Below, piece by piece: positions 1-7,764 of a DNA stretch of 64,000 bases. The notes under the pieces are model-generated. The model saw only the letters and a list, made by a program, of their open reading frames with translations. It was not told where the DNA came from and searched no databases. The stretch spans positions 62,001 through 126,000 of the forward strand of contig JANXNI010000032.1 in assembly GCA_025354165.1 (NCBI GenBank), given 5' to 3'. Source of the DNA: Burkholderiales bacterium. GTDB taxonomy: Bacteria > Pseudomonadota > Gammaproteobacteria > Burkholderiales > Casimicrobiaceae. The number at the start of each line of letters is the position of its first letter. The first letter of the stretch is position 1. The position numbers and the translations under genes are program-made.

Positions 1-557
1 AATGGCTGATCTGCCCGCAGTCGTTGTTCAAACTGATGCCGCGATTCGACGCAACGCTTGCCGCGATCCTTGACGCTTCGCCAAACGCGACGCTGCTGTT
101 GCCCGAGGCAACCTTTCCCGGACAGACGGCCGCCCTCAAAGCACGTTTCGCCACAACGCTCGGCGCTGCCGCAGAACGGGTGCGCTTTTTCAGGCGACGG
201 TCGCGTACTGAATTTGTTGAACTGATCGCGGCGTGCGACCTATTGCTGGACCCATTTCCCGTGGGCGGCGGGATCACAACGTGGGACGCGCTAGCGACGG
301 GAACCCCCATCGTCACATTGCCCGGCCAGCACCTGCGCGGCCGCTTCGCAATAGCGGCGCTGGCTGCGGCCAGTATTACCGAAACCGTCGCAGCGAACGA
401 AGCCGATTATGCTGTGATTACGACTCGTCTGCTTGGGAGCGCCGAAGAGCGACACACCTTACGCCGACAACTCGCGACCGCCGCACCCGAGATTTACGCT
501 GATCAACGCGCTGTCGCGCATTGGGTGGCTGCGATCCGCGACAGCGTCCAACAGTAA
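1..557 (+). CDS. SPINDLY/OGT-like (GT41) glycosyltransferase, C-terminal part, truncated by window edge
   Basis: The reading frame is open from the first bases, so the gene starts outside the window. The first residues (CPQSLFKLMPRFD) match the CPQ-x-FKxxPxFD segment of O-linked N-acetylglucosamine transferase-like proteins. A later stretch (DLLLDPFPVGGGITTWDAL followed by GTPIVTLPG) is the family's nucleotide-sugar binding region near the C-terminus. Such enzymes transfer a sugar from a nucleotide donor to protein Ser/Thr. In bacteria they often sit behind TPR repeats and beside surface-protein genes, but the acceptor cannot be told here. A full-length relative lies at 52408-54396. The stop is followed at about 40 bases by a copy of the 120-nt nested palindrome. 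Confidence 0.8.
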   Translation, partial: WLICPQSLFKLMPRFDATLAAILDASPNATLLLPEATFPGQTAALKARFATTLGAAAERVRFFRRRSRTEFVELIAACDLLLDPFPVGGGITTWDALATGTPIVTLPGQHLRGRFAIAALAAASITETVAANEADYAVITTRLLGSAEERHTLRRQLATAAPEIYADQRAVAHWVAAIRDSVQQ

Positions 558-593
558 GCAAATTTGCTCCGCTGCTCCGGAGAAAAGCGACTT

Positions 594-711
594 TCAGCTT
601 TTCGTCGAAAGCGCGACTAAACCGGGGCTAGCGCTAAATTTGGCTGGATATCGACTTCCTGCAATACCGGACGCTAGCCCCCATAAAACAACGGTTACAG
701 CCGAAAGTTTA
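594..711. repeat. 120-nt nested inverted repeat, copy A
   Basis: Inner arms GGGGCTAGCG (624-633) and CGCTAGCCCC (672-681) are perfectly complementary. Degenerate outer arms (TCAGCTTTTC at 594 and CCGAAAGTTT ending at 711) lie about 30 bases outside them. The same architecture recurs at 9697, 20254, 43010 and 48465. The right edge reaches the stop codon of the leftward FAH-family gene, so the element occupies the whole space between two convergent genes. Confidence 0.65.
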
Positions 712-1569
712 TGCTTTTGTCGTCTTGAATTTCACGACCGTTTGCTTCTGTTCACCGAGCTTTTCGATGCCCAGTGTCATCACGTCGCCCGGTTTCAGGA
801 ACACCGGATTCGGTTTTTTGCCGAGCCCGACGCCCGGTGGCGTGCCCGTGGTGATGATGTCGCCCGGTTCCAGCGTCATGAGCATCGAGCAGTACGACAT
901 GATGGTCGCGACGTCGAAAATCATGGTCTTGGTGCTGCCGGTTTGCTGGCGCACGCCGTTGACATCGAGCCACATGGCGAGCTTGCCGGGATTGCCGACT
1001 TCGTCCGCCGTCACGAGCCACGGGCCAATCGGGCCAAAGGTATCAAAGCCTTTGCCCTTGTCCCAGGTCTGACCGCGCTCCATCTGAAACTCGCGCTCGG
1101 ACACGTCATTGATCAGGCAATATCCGACGACGTGATTGAGCGCGTCCTTCTTGCTGACGTTGCGCGCCTGTGTGCCGATGACGACGCCCAGCTCGACTTC
1201 CCAATCCGATTTCACCGAATTCTTCGGCAACATCACATCATCATTCGGCCCGACGATGCAACTCGTCCACTTGTTGAAGACGACCGGCTCTTTTGGAATC
1301 GGATTGCCCGTTTCCATTGCGTGATCGGTGAAGTTGAGCCCGATCGCGATGAATTTTTGCGGGCGCGCGACCGGCGGGCCGAGGCGAGTTTTTGGCTTGA
1401 CTAGTGGCAGTTTTGCCGGATTGATCTTCGCAATCTTCGCTAGCACTTTGGCCGTAAGGTTCTCGCCGTTCCAATCGTCGATAAGATCGACGACGGAGCG
1501 GGCGTTGCCTTCAGCGTCGATGATGCCCGGTTTTTCCTGGCCCGGTTTGCCGTAGCGGATGAGTTTCAT
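709..1569 (-). CDS. Fumarylacetoacetate hydrolase family protein, probable diketo-sugar-acid hydrolase
   Basis: This 286-residue protein has the FAH fold. The metal-binding pair sits in WEVELGVVIG (Glu124, Glu126), followed by the conserved DVSEREFQ segment and a C-terminal TGTPPGVG loop. FAH-family enzymes cleave C-C bonds in beta-diketo acids using Mg2+ or Mn2+. The neighbour on the same strand is an SDR close to 2-keto-3-deoxy-L-fuconate dehydrogenases, and a UxaA-type dehydratase is divergent. I therefore infer hydrolysis of 2,4-diketo-3-deoxy-L-fuconate or a similar compound to pyruvate and a hydroxy acid. A general acylpyruvase is the alternative. It lies 36 bases downstream of the SDR gene, so the two are probably one transcript. 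Confidence 0.85.
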   Translation of the reverse strand: MKLIRYGKPGQEKPGIIDAEGNARSVVDLIDDWNGENLTAKVLAKIAKINPAKLPLVKPKTRLGPPVARPQKFIAIGLNFTDHAMETGNPIPKEPVVFNKWTSCIVGPNDDVMLPKNSVKSDWEVELGVVIGTQARNVSKKDALNHVVGYCLINDVSEREFQMERGQTWDKGKGFDTFGPIGPWLVTADEVGNPGKLAMWLDVNGVRQQTGSTKTMIFDVATIMSYCSMLMTLEPGDIITTGTPPGVGLGKKPNPVFLKPGDVMTLGIEKLGEQKQTVVKFKTTKA

Positions 1570-1605
1570 GAGTTCGCTTTCTGCTGGTTGATCGGAGTTT
1601 GAGAG

Positions 1606-2346
1606 TTAAATCGTGATGCCGCCATCAATCATGTAAGCGTTGCCTGTAGCAAAGGCTGATTCATCGGACGCCAGAAACACCACCGTCGGCGCGATCTCTT
1701 CTGCCTTCGCCAAACGGCCCATTGGCTGCCGCGACACAAACATTTTGCGTGCCTCGTCGATGTCGCCGAGCGCGGCCATACGGTCATGAAGCGACGGCGT
1801 GTCCACTGTGCCGGGGCACACGGCGTTGCAGCGAATGCCGCCCTTCACATAGTCGGCCGCGACGCTCTTCGTCATGCCGATCACGGCCGCTTTGGTTGCG
1901 CCGTAAACAAAACGATTTGGCAACCCTTTCACGCTGGAGCAGACGCTCGCCATGTTGATGATCGAGCCACCACCGTTCGCGATCATTCGCGGCAACGCCG
2001 CCTGAATGACTTTGAACGGCGCACGCACATTCAGGTTGAACGAGAACTCCCAGTCCTCGTCACCCGTCTCCATGATCGTGCCCTGATGCACGAAGCCCGC
2101 GCAGTTGAACAACACGTTGAGCGGCGGCATGCCTTCCAATGTGAACTTGATCTCCAGATCATTCAGCACATCAAGCTTTTGGGTGATGATGCCGGGGTAG
2201 GCTTTCAGTGACTCCAGCAGCTTCAGGTTCACGTCGGTCGCGTACACCGTTGCGCCCTCCGCCGCCATCGCAATGGCCGTCGCGCGACCGATGCCCTGAC
2301 CGGCCGCCGTGATGAGGCAAATTTTGCCTTTAAGACGTTCTCCCAT
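1606..2346 (-). CDS. SDR family oxidoreductase, probable 2-keto-3-deoxy-L-fuconate dehydrogenase
   Basis: This is a classical 246-residue short-chain dehydrogenase. The NAD-binding glycine motif is TAAGQGIG (13-20), NCAG is at 81-84, and the catalytic pair is Tyr148/Lys152 in YGATK. The C-terminal half (VKGGIRCNAVCPGTVDTPSL) resembles the BDH2/ketodeoxyfuconate dehydrogenase branch. The open frame extends much further upstream, but the ATG at 2346 has a good ribosome site (AAGGAAG) and begins exactly where family members begin (MGERLKGK). It probably oxidises a 2-keto-3-deoxy sugar acid in the cytoplasm, feeding the FAH-family enzyme downstream. Confidence 0.85.
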   Translation of the reverse strand: MGERLKGKICLITAAGQGIGRATAIAMAAEGATVYATDVNLKLLESLKAYPGIITQKLDVLNDLEIKFTLEGMPPLNVLFNCAGFVHQGTIMETGDEDWEFSFNLNVRAPFKVIQAALPRMIANGGGSIINMASVCSSVKGLPNRFVYGATKAAVIGMTKSVAADYVKGGIRCNAVCPGTVDTPSLHDRMAALGDIDEARKMFVSRQPMGRLAKAEEIAPTVVFLASDESAFATGNAYMIDGGITI

Positions 2347-2433
2347 GTTCTTCCTTTGCGCGGTGCGCTTTAGCTTTGACCCATTATAGGAACGACGTAG
2401 CATTAGGAATCCTTTACGTTTCAAAGCCAGCTC

Positions 2434-3960
2434 ATGCTCACCGCTGCACAACTTACGATCCGCCTGCACCCGAACGACGATGTGGTTATCGCCCGCGTGC
2501 AACTCATCTCCGGCACGCAATTGCAAAGCGACGGCGTCACGGTCAAAGGCATGGTGCCACCGGGCCACAAGATCGCAACGAAGGCCATCGCGCAGGGCGC
2601 GCCGGTGCGGCGCTATAACCAGATCATTGGATTCGCGAGCAAGGCCATCGCGCCGGGCGAGCATGTGCACGTGAACAACCTCGCGATGGGCGACACCTTC
2701 GAGCGCGACTATGCGTTCGGCGTGGATGTGCGACCTGTCACACCAGCGAATCCGCAGGCGACGTTCATGGGTATCAAGCGCGCCGATGGTCGAGTGGCTA
2801 CCCGCAACTACATCGGGCTGTTGTCCACGGTGAACTGCTCGGCTACGGTTTGCAAACTCATCGCAGATCACTTTCGTGGCGACGCATTGAAGGACTATCC
2901 AAATGTTGACGGCGTGGTCGCCGTGACGCACTCCGTCGGCTGCGGTATGGACGTGCATGGCGAGGGCATGACACTGTTGCGTCGCACGCTGGCAGGTTAC
3001 GCGCGGCACGTGAATTTCCATTCGATTCTGGTAATCGGTCTCGGCTGTGAAGCCAATCAGATCAGCTCGTTCAAGGCGGCGGAAGGTCTGGATGACGGCC
3101 CAAAATTGCACAGCTTCAATATGCAGGACGTCGGCGGCACAGGCAAAGCAGTCGCCAAAGGTATCGCGCTGGTGGAGTCGATGCTGGCTGATGCGAACAA
3201 AGCCGTTCGTGAGTCAGTGCCCGCCTCGCACATCACCATCGGTCTGCAATGCGGCGGAAGCGATGGCTACAGCGGCATCAGCGCGAACCCGGCGCTCGGC
3301 GCGGCAGTGGATTTGCTAGTCGCCCACGGCGGCACCGCGATCCTTTCGGAAACGCCGGAGATTTATGGCGCAGAACACCTGCTGACGCGCCGCGCCGTCA
3401 CTCGCGAAGTGGGCGAAAAAATCGTAACCCGCATCAAGTGGTGGGAGGAATACACCGCGCGGCTCAAAGGCGAAATGAACAATAACCCGAGCCCGGGCAA
3501 CAAAGCGGGCGGACTGACCACGATTCTTGAAAAATCACTCGGCGCCGTAGCAAAGGGCGGCACGACACCACTCGTGGATGTGTACGAATACGCGCAGCAG
3601 GTGGACAAGCATGGCTTCGTCTACATGGACACGCCGGGCTACGACCCGGTTAGCGCAACCGGTCAAGTTGCGGGCGGCGCGAATCTGATCTGCTTCACCA
3701 CTGGACGTGGCTCGGCGTACGGCTGCAAACCTTCGCCATCGCTCAAGTTGGCGACCAACAATATCCTGTGGAATCGTCAGGAAGAAGACATCGACATCAA
3801 CTGCGGCGACATTGTTGATGGTGGCGTATCGATTGCCGACAAAGGTCGCGAGATTTTCGAGATTATTCTGGCCACCGCCTCAGGCAAGGCCAGCAAGAGC
3901 GAGCGCTGGGGCTACGGCGCGGACGAATTCGTGCCCTGGTACATCGGCGCGGTGATGTAG
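2434..3960 (+). CDS. UxaA family altronate-dehydratase-like enzyme
   Basis: The protein has 508 residues, close to the usual length of UxaA-type hexonate dehydratases. Residues 1-90 form a SAF-like domain (LHPNDDVVIARVQL). The main domain contains THSVGCGMDVHGEG, IGLGCEANQ, LQCGGSDGYSGISANPA and FTTGRGSAYGCKPSPSLKL, which are hallmarks of the altronate/galactarate dehydratase family with metal-binding cysteines. It is divergent from the SDR/FAH pair with an 87-base gap, so they may share regulation. From this context I infer dehydration of an L-fuconate-like aldonate rather than D-altronate, because no uxaB or uxaC is nearby. Substrate specificity cannot be read from the sequence. Confidence 0.85.
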   Translation: MLTAAQLTIRLHPNDDVVIARVQLISGTQLQSDGVTVKGMVPPGHKIATKAIAQGAPVRRYNQIIGFASKAIAPGEHVHVNNLAMGDTFERDYAFGVDVRPVTPANPQATFMGIKRADGRVATRNYIGLLSTVNCSATVCKLIADHFRGDALKDYPNVDGVVAVTHSVGCGMDVHGEGMTLLRRTLAGYARHVNFHSILVIGLGCEANQISSFKAAEGLDDGPKLHSFNMQDVGGTGKAVAKGIALVESMLADANKAVRESVPASHITIGLQCGGSDGYSGISANPALGAAVDLLVAHGGTAILSETPEIYGAEHLLTRRAVTREVGEKIVTRIKWWEEYTARLKGEMNNNPSPGNKAGGLTTILEKSLGAVAKGGTTPLVDVYEYAQQVDKHGFVYMDTPGYDPVSATGQVAGGANLICFTTGRGSAYGCKPSPSLKLATNNILWNRQEEDIDINCGDIVDGGVSIADKGREIFEIILATASGKASKSERWGYGADEFVPWYIGAVM

Positions 3961-3996
3961 CACGTATGTCGAGGCTACGTACGTTGAGTTTTCCCG

Positions 3997-4062
3997 TTGT
4001 AGGAGCGGCGAAAGCCGCGAATTTGTGTTGACGAGCATTCGCGGCTTTCGCCGCCCCTACAA
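3997..4062. repeat. REP-like palindrome (GTAGGAGCGGCG family)
   Basis: Left arm 3997-4022 and right arm 4037-4062 are complementary at 25 of 26 positions around a 14-base loop. The arms begin TTGTAGGAGCGGCGAAAG. Relatives occur at 19554-19620, 23075-23137 and 47207-47263, with a half-copy near 12850. It separates the dehydratase gene from the exporter operon and could act as a transcript stabiliser or terminator. Confidence 0.8.
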
Positions 4063-4086
4063 GCGACTAGCGTTCAAGGTCGGTAA

Positions 4087-5346
4087 GTGAGCGACCCCAC
4101 ACCCCGAAGCAGCCTGTACCGCAAGGAAGCCATTGCGCATCAACGCGAACGTGCCTGGGGCGAACTGGTCGTTTCCACGCCGCGCATCGCCCGCGTTTTT
4201 GCTTGGGTCGGCGTGTTTCTCGCTGCCGCTTTCATCGCGTTTTTAGCCACCGCGCAATACACGCGCAAGGCCCGCGCGCCTGCTGTGCTCGCCTACGCGA
4301 ACGATCCTGTGCTGCTGTCAGCCAACGAAGCCGGAACCGTCACCAGCGTCGATGTGAAAAGCGGTGACCGCGTCAAAGCGGGGCAGCGCCTCGCAACCAT
4401 TTCAACGGAGCGTACCGCCGGTGGCGAAGCGGTGTTTGCTGCGGGTGCCAGAGACGCCGACACCCGACGTGCCGCCATCGCGGGTGAACGCAAGCAGGCT
4501 CAGGCGTTGATCAGCGCGCAGCAAACTCAGCTCACGGCTCGCATCAACGCGTTCATGGAAGAGGACAAGCAACTGGGTCGTGAGATCGATGCGCAGGCGG
4601 ATCGCGTCACTCAGCTCAAGGTGCAAGTGGAGCGCTATCGTCAGCTCGCGCGCGACAAATTCGCACCAGAGCTTCAGGTGCAGCAGAAGCAGGACGATCT
4701 CGCCGAGCAGGTGGTGAGACTTGAATCGCTTAAGCGCACGCGAGCCGGCATCCAGCGCGATCTCGCGATTGCGCGCACGGAATTGCCGACGCTGCGCGCC
4801 ACGATGGAAGGCAAGCTTGCGCTGCTGTCGCGCGATGAAGCAACGCTCGTTCAATCCTCTCGTGAAAACCTCGCACGGCGCGCCTATGAAGTCACCGCTG
4901 CGAGCGACGGTACGGTCGAACGCGTAATCGCTCTCGCCGGACAGTCGGTGATTATTGGGGCACCTCTTATGCAAGTGCAAACCGGGCCGCGCGTGTTGAT
5001 GGCCGATATTTACGTGCCAACGCGTTCGGCAGGTTTTCTGCGTGAAGGTCAGACGGTGCGCCTTGCAATTGATGCGTTTCCAATGGAGCGATTTGGTCAT
5101 GCCACGGCAATCGTGAATGACGTGGGCCGCAGCGTGATCGCTCCCGGGGATTCGCTGCTGCCCCCGTCTGTCAAGGAGCCCGTTTTTCGTGTGCGCGCCA
5201 CGTTGGCATCACCGGCGATCACCGCTTATGGCGAAACCTATCCGCTCAAAAGCGGGCTCAGCGCACAGGCTGATATAGCGCTCGACGAACGGCCGCTGTA
5301 TCGATGGGTGATTGAGCCGGTGCTGCGCTTGCGGGGGCGGCTATGA
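4087..5346 (+). CDS. HlyD/CvaA-type membrane fusion protein of a peptide exporter
   Basis: The 419-residue protein has a cytoplasmic N-terminus, one membrane segment (about 36-56, VFAWVGVFLAAAFIAFLA), a biotinyl-lipoyl-like region (about 78-105), a long Gln/Arg-rich coiled coil (about 125-275) and a C-terminal beta-barrel. This is the layout of adaptors that connect C39-peptidase ABC exporters to an outer-membrane channel. The start is GTG with AAGG about eight bases upstream. It overlaps the exporter gene by four bases, so the two are co-translated. No TolC homologue is adjacent, so an outer-membrane partner must come from elsewhere; efflux channels at 28884 and 38767 are candidates only. 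Confidence 0.9.
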   Translation: MSDPTPRSSLYRKEAIAHQRERAWGELVVSTPRIARVFAWVGVFLAAAFIAFLATAQYTRKARAPAVLAYANDPVLLSANEAGTVTSVDVKSGDRVKAGQRLATISTERTAGGEAVFAAGARDADTRRAAIAGERKQAQALISAQQTQLTARINAFMEEDKQLGREIDAQADRVTQLKVQVERYRQLARDKFAPELQVQQKQDDLAEQVVRLESLKRTRAGIQRDLAIARTELPTLRATMEGKLALLSRDEATLVQSSRENLARRAYEVTAASDGTVERVIALAGQSVIIGAPLMQVQTGPRVLMADIYVPTRSAGFLREGQTVRLAIDAFPMERFGHATAIVNDVGRSVIAPGDSLLPPSVKEPVFRVRATLASPAITAYGETYPLKSGLSAQADIALDERPLYRWVIEPVLRLRGRL

Positions 5347-7442
5347 GTACCAGTACCGTGCAACCCAATCTCAACAAGCTCAACTTTTTCCGTCGTAGCG
5401 TGCCGCTGATCATGCAGACGGAAGCCGCTGAGTGCGGCCTCGCCTGCCTGACGATGATCGCGGGCTACCACGGCATCGAAACCGATTTACAGTCGATGCG
5501 GCGCGACCATTCGGTGTCGCTCAAGGGCTCCACGCTCAAGAGCCTGATTGATATTGCCGACAGCATGAATCTCGCAGCGCGTCCGTTGCGCGTCGAATTG
5601 CCCGCGCTCGCGCAGGTTCGGTTGCCCGCCGTCGCGCATGTGGATTTCAATCACTTTGTGGTCGTCACGAGCGTTGCAAAAGATGCTGTGACATTGCACG
5701 ACCCGGCGCGCGGGGCGCGCACGGTGCCGTTCGCCGAGTTCTCGAAGCATTTCACCGGTATTGTGCTGGAGCTTACGCCAACGCCGAGTTTCAGCAAACG
5801 CAAAAGCGTCGAGCGTTTTTCGATCTGGTCGATCATCGGCAGCGCGCGCGGATTTCGCGGAGCGCTGTTCCGGCTTATTGCGCTAGCGCTCGCGTTTGAA
5901 GTGTTCGCGCTCGCGATGCCGTGGCTTACGCAGCTCACGGTCGACGAAGTCATCGTGTCTGCTGATCGCGATTTGATGACGGTGCTCGCGCTCGGCTTCG
6001 CGCTGCTGATCCTGATCCAGACGGCGATTTCCGCGTTGCGCGGCTGGCTCTTGTTGCATCTTACGAGCACGTTGTCGCTTCAGGTTTTGACGCAACTGTT
6101 CTCGCATCTATTGCGCCTTCCGCTGGCGTTTTTCGAGAAGCGTCACGTTGGAGATCTGTTGTCTCGTTTCGCCTCAATGGACGCGATCCAGCGCACGCTC
6201 ACCGGCAGCTCGCTCGAAGTGCTGATAGATGGCGTGCTCGCGATCAGCATGTTTATCGTCATGGCGATTTACAGCGTGCAGCTCACGCTGGTCGTGCTCG
6301 CGGTAGCCACTCTGTACGCGCTGCTGCGCTGGGCGCTTTTCCGCCCCATGCGTGAAGCAGTGAACGAGCAACTCATCTTCGCCGCGCAGCAGCAAACGCA
6401 CTTCATCGAAAGCCTGCGCGGCATGCAGGCGATCAAGCTGCACATGGGCGAGGCGGATCGCCTGTCGCGCTGGCAAAACGCCGTGGTCGATACCGTGAAC
6501 GCCAGCATTCGTGCGCAAAGCCTCACGCTGACTTACAAAACGGCCAGCTTCGCGCTTTTTGGGCTGGAAAACGTTTTGATCGTATGGCTCGGCGCGCGCG
6601 AGGTGATTTCCGGCGGGTTTAGCGTCGGCATGCTGCTCGCGTTCATCGCTTACAAAATGGTGTTCGTGACGCGTTTGTCCAACCTGATCGACAAGTTCAC
6701 CGAGTTCAAATTACTTGATTTGCACGCCGAACGCGTCGCCGACGTTGCGCTGGCTGGTGCCGAAACGCGAGGTCAGGCGCCTGCTCCAGACCTGTCGAAG
6801 GCGACCTGGATCGTTGAGAACCTCGGTTTTCGCTACGGCCCGCACGACCCGTTTATCTTCAGAAACGTGAGCTTCACCGTCGAACCGGGCGACAGCGTGG
6901 CGCTAACGGGCCGCTCCGGAGCCGGAAAGACCACCTTGGCCAAGGTGGTTGTTGGACTTTTGCCGGCCACAGAAGGCCGTGTGCTGATCGACGGGCTGGA
7001 CATTCGAGAGATTGAGCCCACGTCACTGCGAGCGCAGCTGTCAGCCGTGATGCAGGACGACTACGTGTTCTCCGGCTCGATCTCGGACAACGTGAGCTTG
7101 TTCGATACCGAGGCTGACTCAGCCCGCGTGACCGAGTCGCTCAAAGGAGCCGCGTTGTGGGAAGAGGTAGCCCGCATGCCAATGGGCAGCGACTCGCTGG
7201 TGGGCAACACCGGCAGTGCCTTGTCCGGGGGGCAGCGCCAGCGGCTACTCCTCGCTCGGGCGCTCTATCGCCAGCCAAAGTTTCTGCTGCTAGACGAGGC
7301 CACCAGTGCGCTCGACACCGAGCGCGAACAGGCCGTCAATCAGGTAGTCAAAAACCTCGGCATCACCACGCTACTCATCGCACACCGTGAGTCCACGGTG
7401 GCTACGGCAGGAAAGCGCGTGGAGCTGGGCGGACGGGACTAG
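5343..7442 (+). CDS. C39 peptidase-containing ABC exporter (CvaB/LagD type)
   Basis: This 699-residue peptidase-exporter has three parts. The N-terminal C39 cysteine protease has Cys31 (QTEAAECGLACL), His104 (FNHFVVV) and Asp120 (LHDPA), so the triad is intact. A six-helix transmembrane domain follows (about 165-450). The ATPase has Walker A GRSGAGKTT, signature LSGGQRQR, Walker B FLLLDEATSALD and an H-loop (IAHRES). Family members cleave leader peptides after a Gly-Gly motif and export the remainder. Two Gly-Gly precursors lie immediately downstream on the other strand, and its stop codon overlaps the stop of the nearer one in a CTAG. It is co-translated with the adaptor upstream. Confidence 0.95.
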   Translation: MSTSTVQPNLNKLNFFRRSVPLIMQTEAAECGLACLTMIAGYHGIETDLQSMRRDHSVSLKGSTLKSLIDIADSMNLAARPLRVELPALAQVRLPAVAHVDFNHFVVVTSVAKDAVTLHDPARGARTVPFAEFSKHFTGIVLELTPTPSFSKRKSVERFSIWSIIGSARGFRGALFRLIALALAFEVFALAMPWLTQLTVDEVIVSADRDLMTVLALGFALLILIQTAISALRGWLLLHLTSTLSLQVLTQLFSHLLRLPLAFFEKRHVGDLLSRFASMDAIQRTLTGSSLEVLIDGVLAISMFIVMAIYSVQLTLVVLAVATLYALLRWALFRPMREAVNEQLIFAAQQQTHFIESLRGMQAIKLHMGEADRLSRWQNAVVDTVNASIRAQSLTLTYKTASFALFGLENVLIVWLGAREVISGGFSVGMLLAFIAYKMVFVTRLSNLIDKFTEFKLLDLHAERVADVALAGAETRGQAPAPDLSKATWIVENLGFRYGPHDPFIFRNVSFTVEPGDSVALTGRSGAGKTTLAKVVVGLLPATEGRVLIDGLDIREIEPTSLRAQLSAVMQDDYVFSGSISDNVSLFDTEADSARVTESLKGAALWEEVARMPMGSDSLVGNTGSALSGGQRQRLLLARALYRQPKFLLLDEATSALDTEREQAVNQVVKNLGITTLLIAHRESTVATAGKRVELGGRD

Positions 7443-7558
7443 TAGAGACCGACGATGACGTCACCGCCGCCAATCGACAGAATTTCGATGTCGAGCAGGG
7501 CGCGGAAGTCGATTTGATCTTGAGCGAGTTCAACCGTGGTTTCGATTTGCTTTTCCAT
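7439..7558 (-). CDS. Double-glycine precursor peptide 1 (39 residues)
   Basis: The start is the ATG at 7558, preceded by AAAGGAAATC at ideal spacing; the longer open frame upstream has no ribosome site. The leader is acidic and ends in LLDIEILSIGGG (21-32). Counting back from Gly32 gives Gly at -1 and -2, Ile at -4, Ile at -7, Glu at -8 and Leu at -12, which fits the double-glycine leader consensus read by C39 peptidases. Cleavage there would release only DVIVGLY (33-39). I do not recognise this peptide. It differs from precursor 2 at four leader positions (2, 4, 8, 16) and nowhere after residue 16. It is second in a bicistron read leftward. Confidence 0.85.
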   Translation of the reverse strand: MEKQIETTVELAQDQIDFRALLDIEILSIGGGDVIVGLY

Positions 7559-7586
7559 GATGATTTCCTTTAGCTGAGAGGCTGGA

Positions 7587-7706
7587 CTAGTAGAGACCGA
7601 CGATGACGTCACCGCCGCCAATCGACAGAATTTCGATGTCGAGCAGGGCGCGGAAATCGACTTGATCTTGAGCGAGTTCGACGGAGGTTTCGATTGACTT
7701 ATCCAT
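7587..7706 (-). CDS. Double-glycine precursor peptide 2 (39 residues)
   Basis: The start is the ATG at 7706 with TAAGGATC upstream. The leader begins MDKSIETSVELAQDQ and ends LLDIEILSIGGG, with the same predicted C39 cleavage site and the same C-terminal DVIVGLY as precursor 1. It is the promoter-proximal gene of the pair; its stop is 28 bases before the ATG of precursor 1. The 58 bases between its start and the divergent TPR/HD-GYP gene must hold both promoters. There is no Cys, Ser or Thr in the released part, so lanthionine- or disulfide-type modification of the core is not possible. Confidence 0.85.
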   Translation of the reverse strand: MDKSIETSVELAQDQVDFRALLDIEILSIGGGDVIVGLY

Positions 7707-7764
7707 AATGATCCTTAGGTGGCTTGGCTTTTGCGTTGAGGTAGAGGAGAATCTGGACTGAACT

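Larger units (their letters stand above)
7439..7734 (-). repeat. Tandem duplication, period 148 bp, containing both precursor genes
   Basis: The unit beginning at 7439 and that beginning at 7587 are identical over roughly the first 65 bases, covering the stop, core and Gly-Gly region. They diverge gradually through the leader codons and spacer. The duplication unit is one precursor gene plus its ribosome site, so each copy is independently translated. Confidence 0.85.

Noticed and set aside
433-1404. 323-residue open frame on the plus strand
   Set aside because: It lies antisense to the FAH-family gene, has low-complexity His/Arg-rich content and no recognisable domain.
2347-3111. Extension of the SDR gene to a 501-residue protein
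   Set aside because: The extension is antisense to the UxaA gene and lacks homology; the internal ATG at 2346 has a good ribosome site and the family start.
7559-7621. Longer 60-residue version of precursor 1
   Set aside because: The added N-terminal residues are coded by the spacer and have no ribosome site, whereas ATG 7558 has an excellent one and matches precursor 2.
4087-7706. Classical bacteriocin (colicin V-like) locus
   Set aside because: The exporter and adaptor fit, but the predicted released peptide is only seven residues and no immunity gene is present, so a bacteriocin is less likely than a signal peptide.
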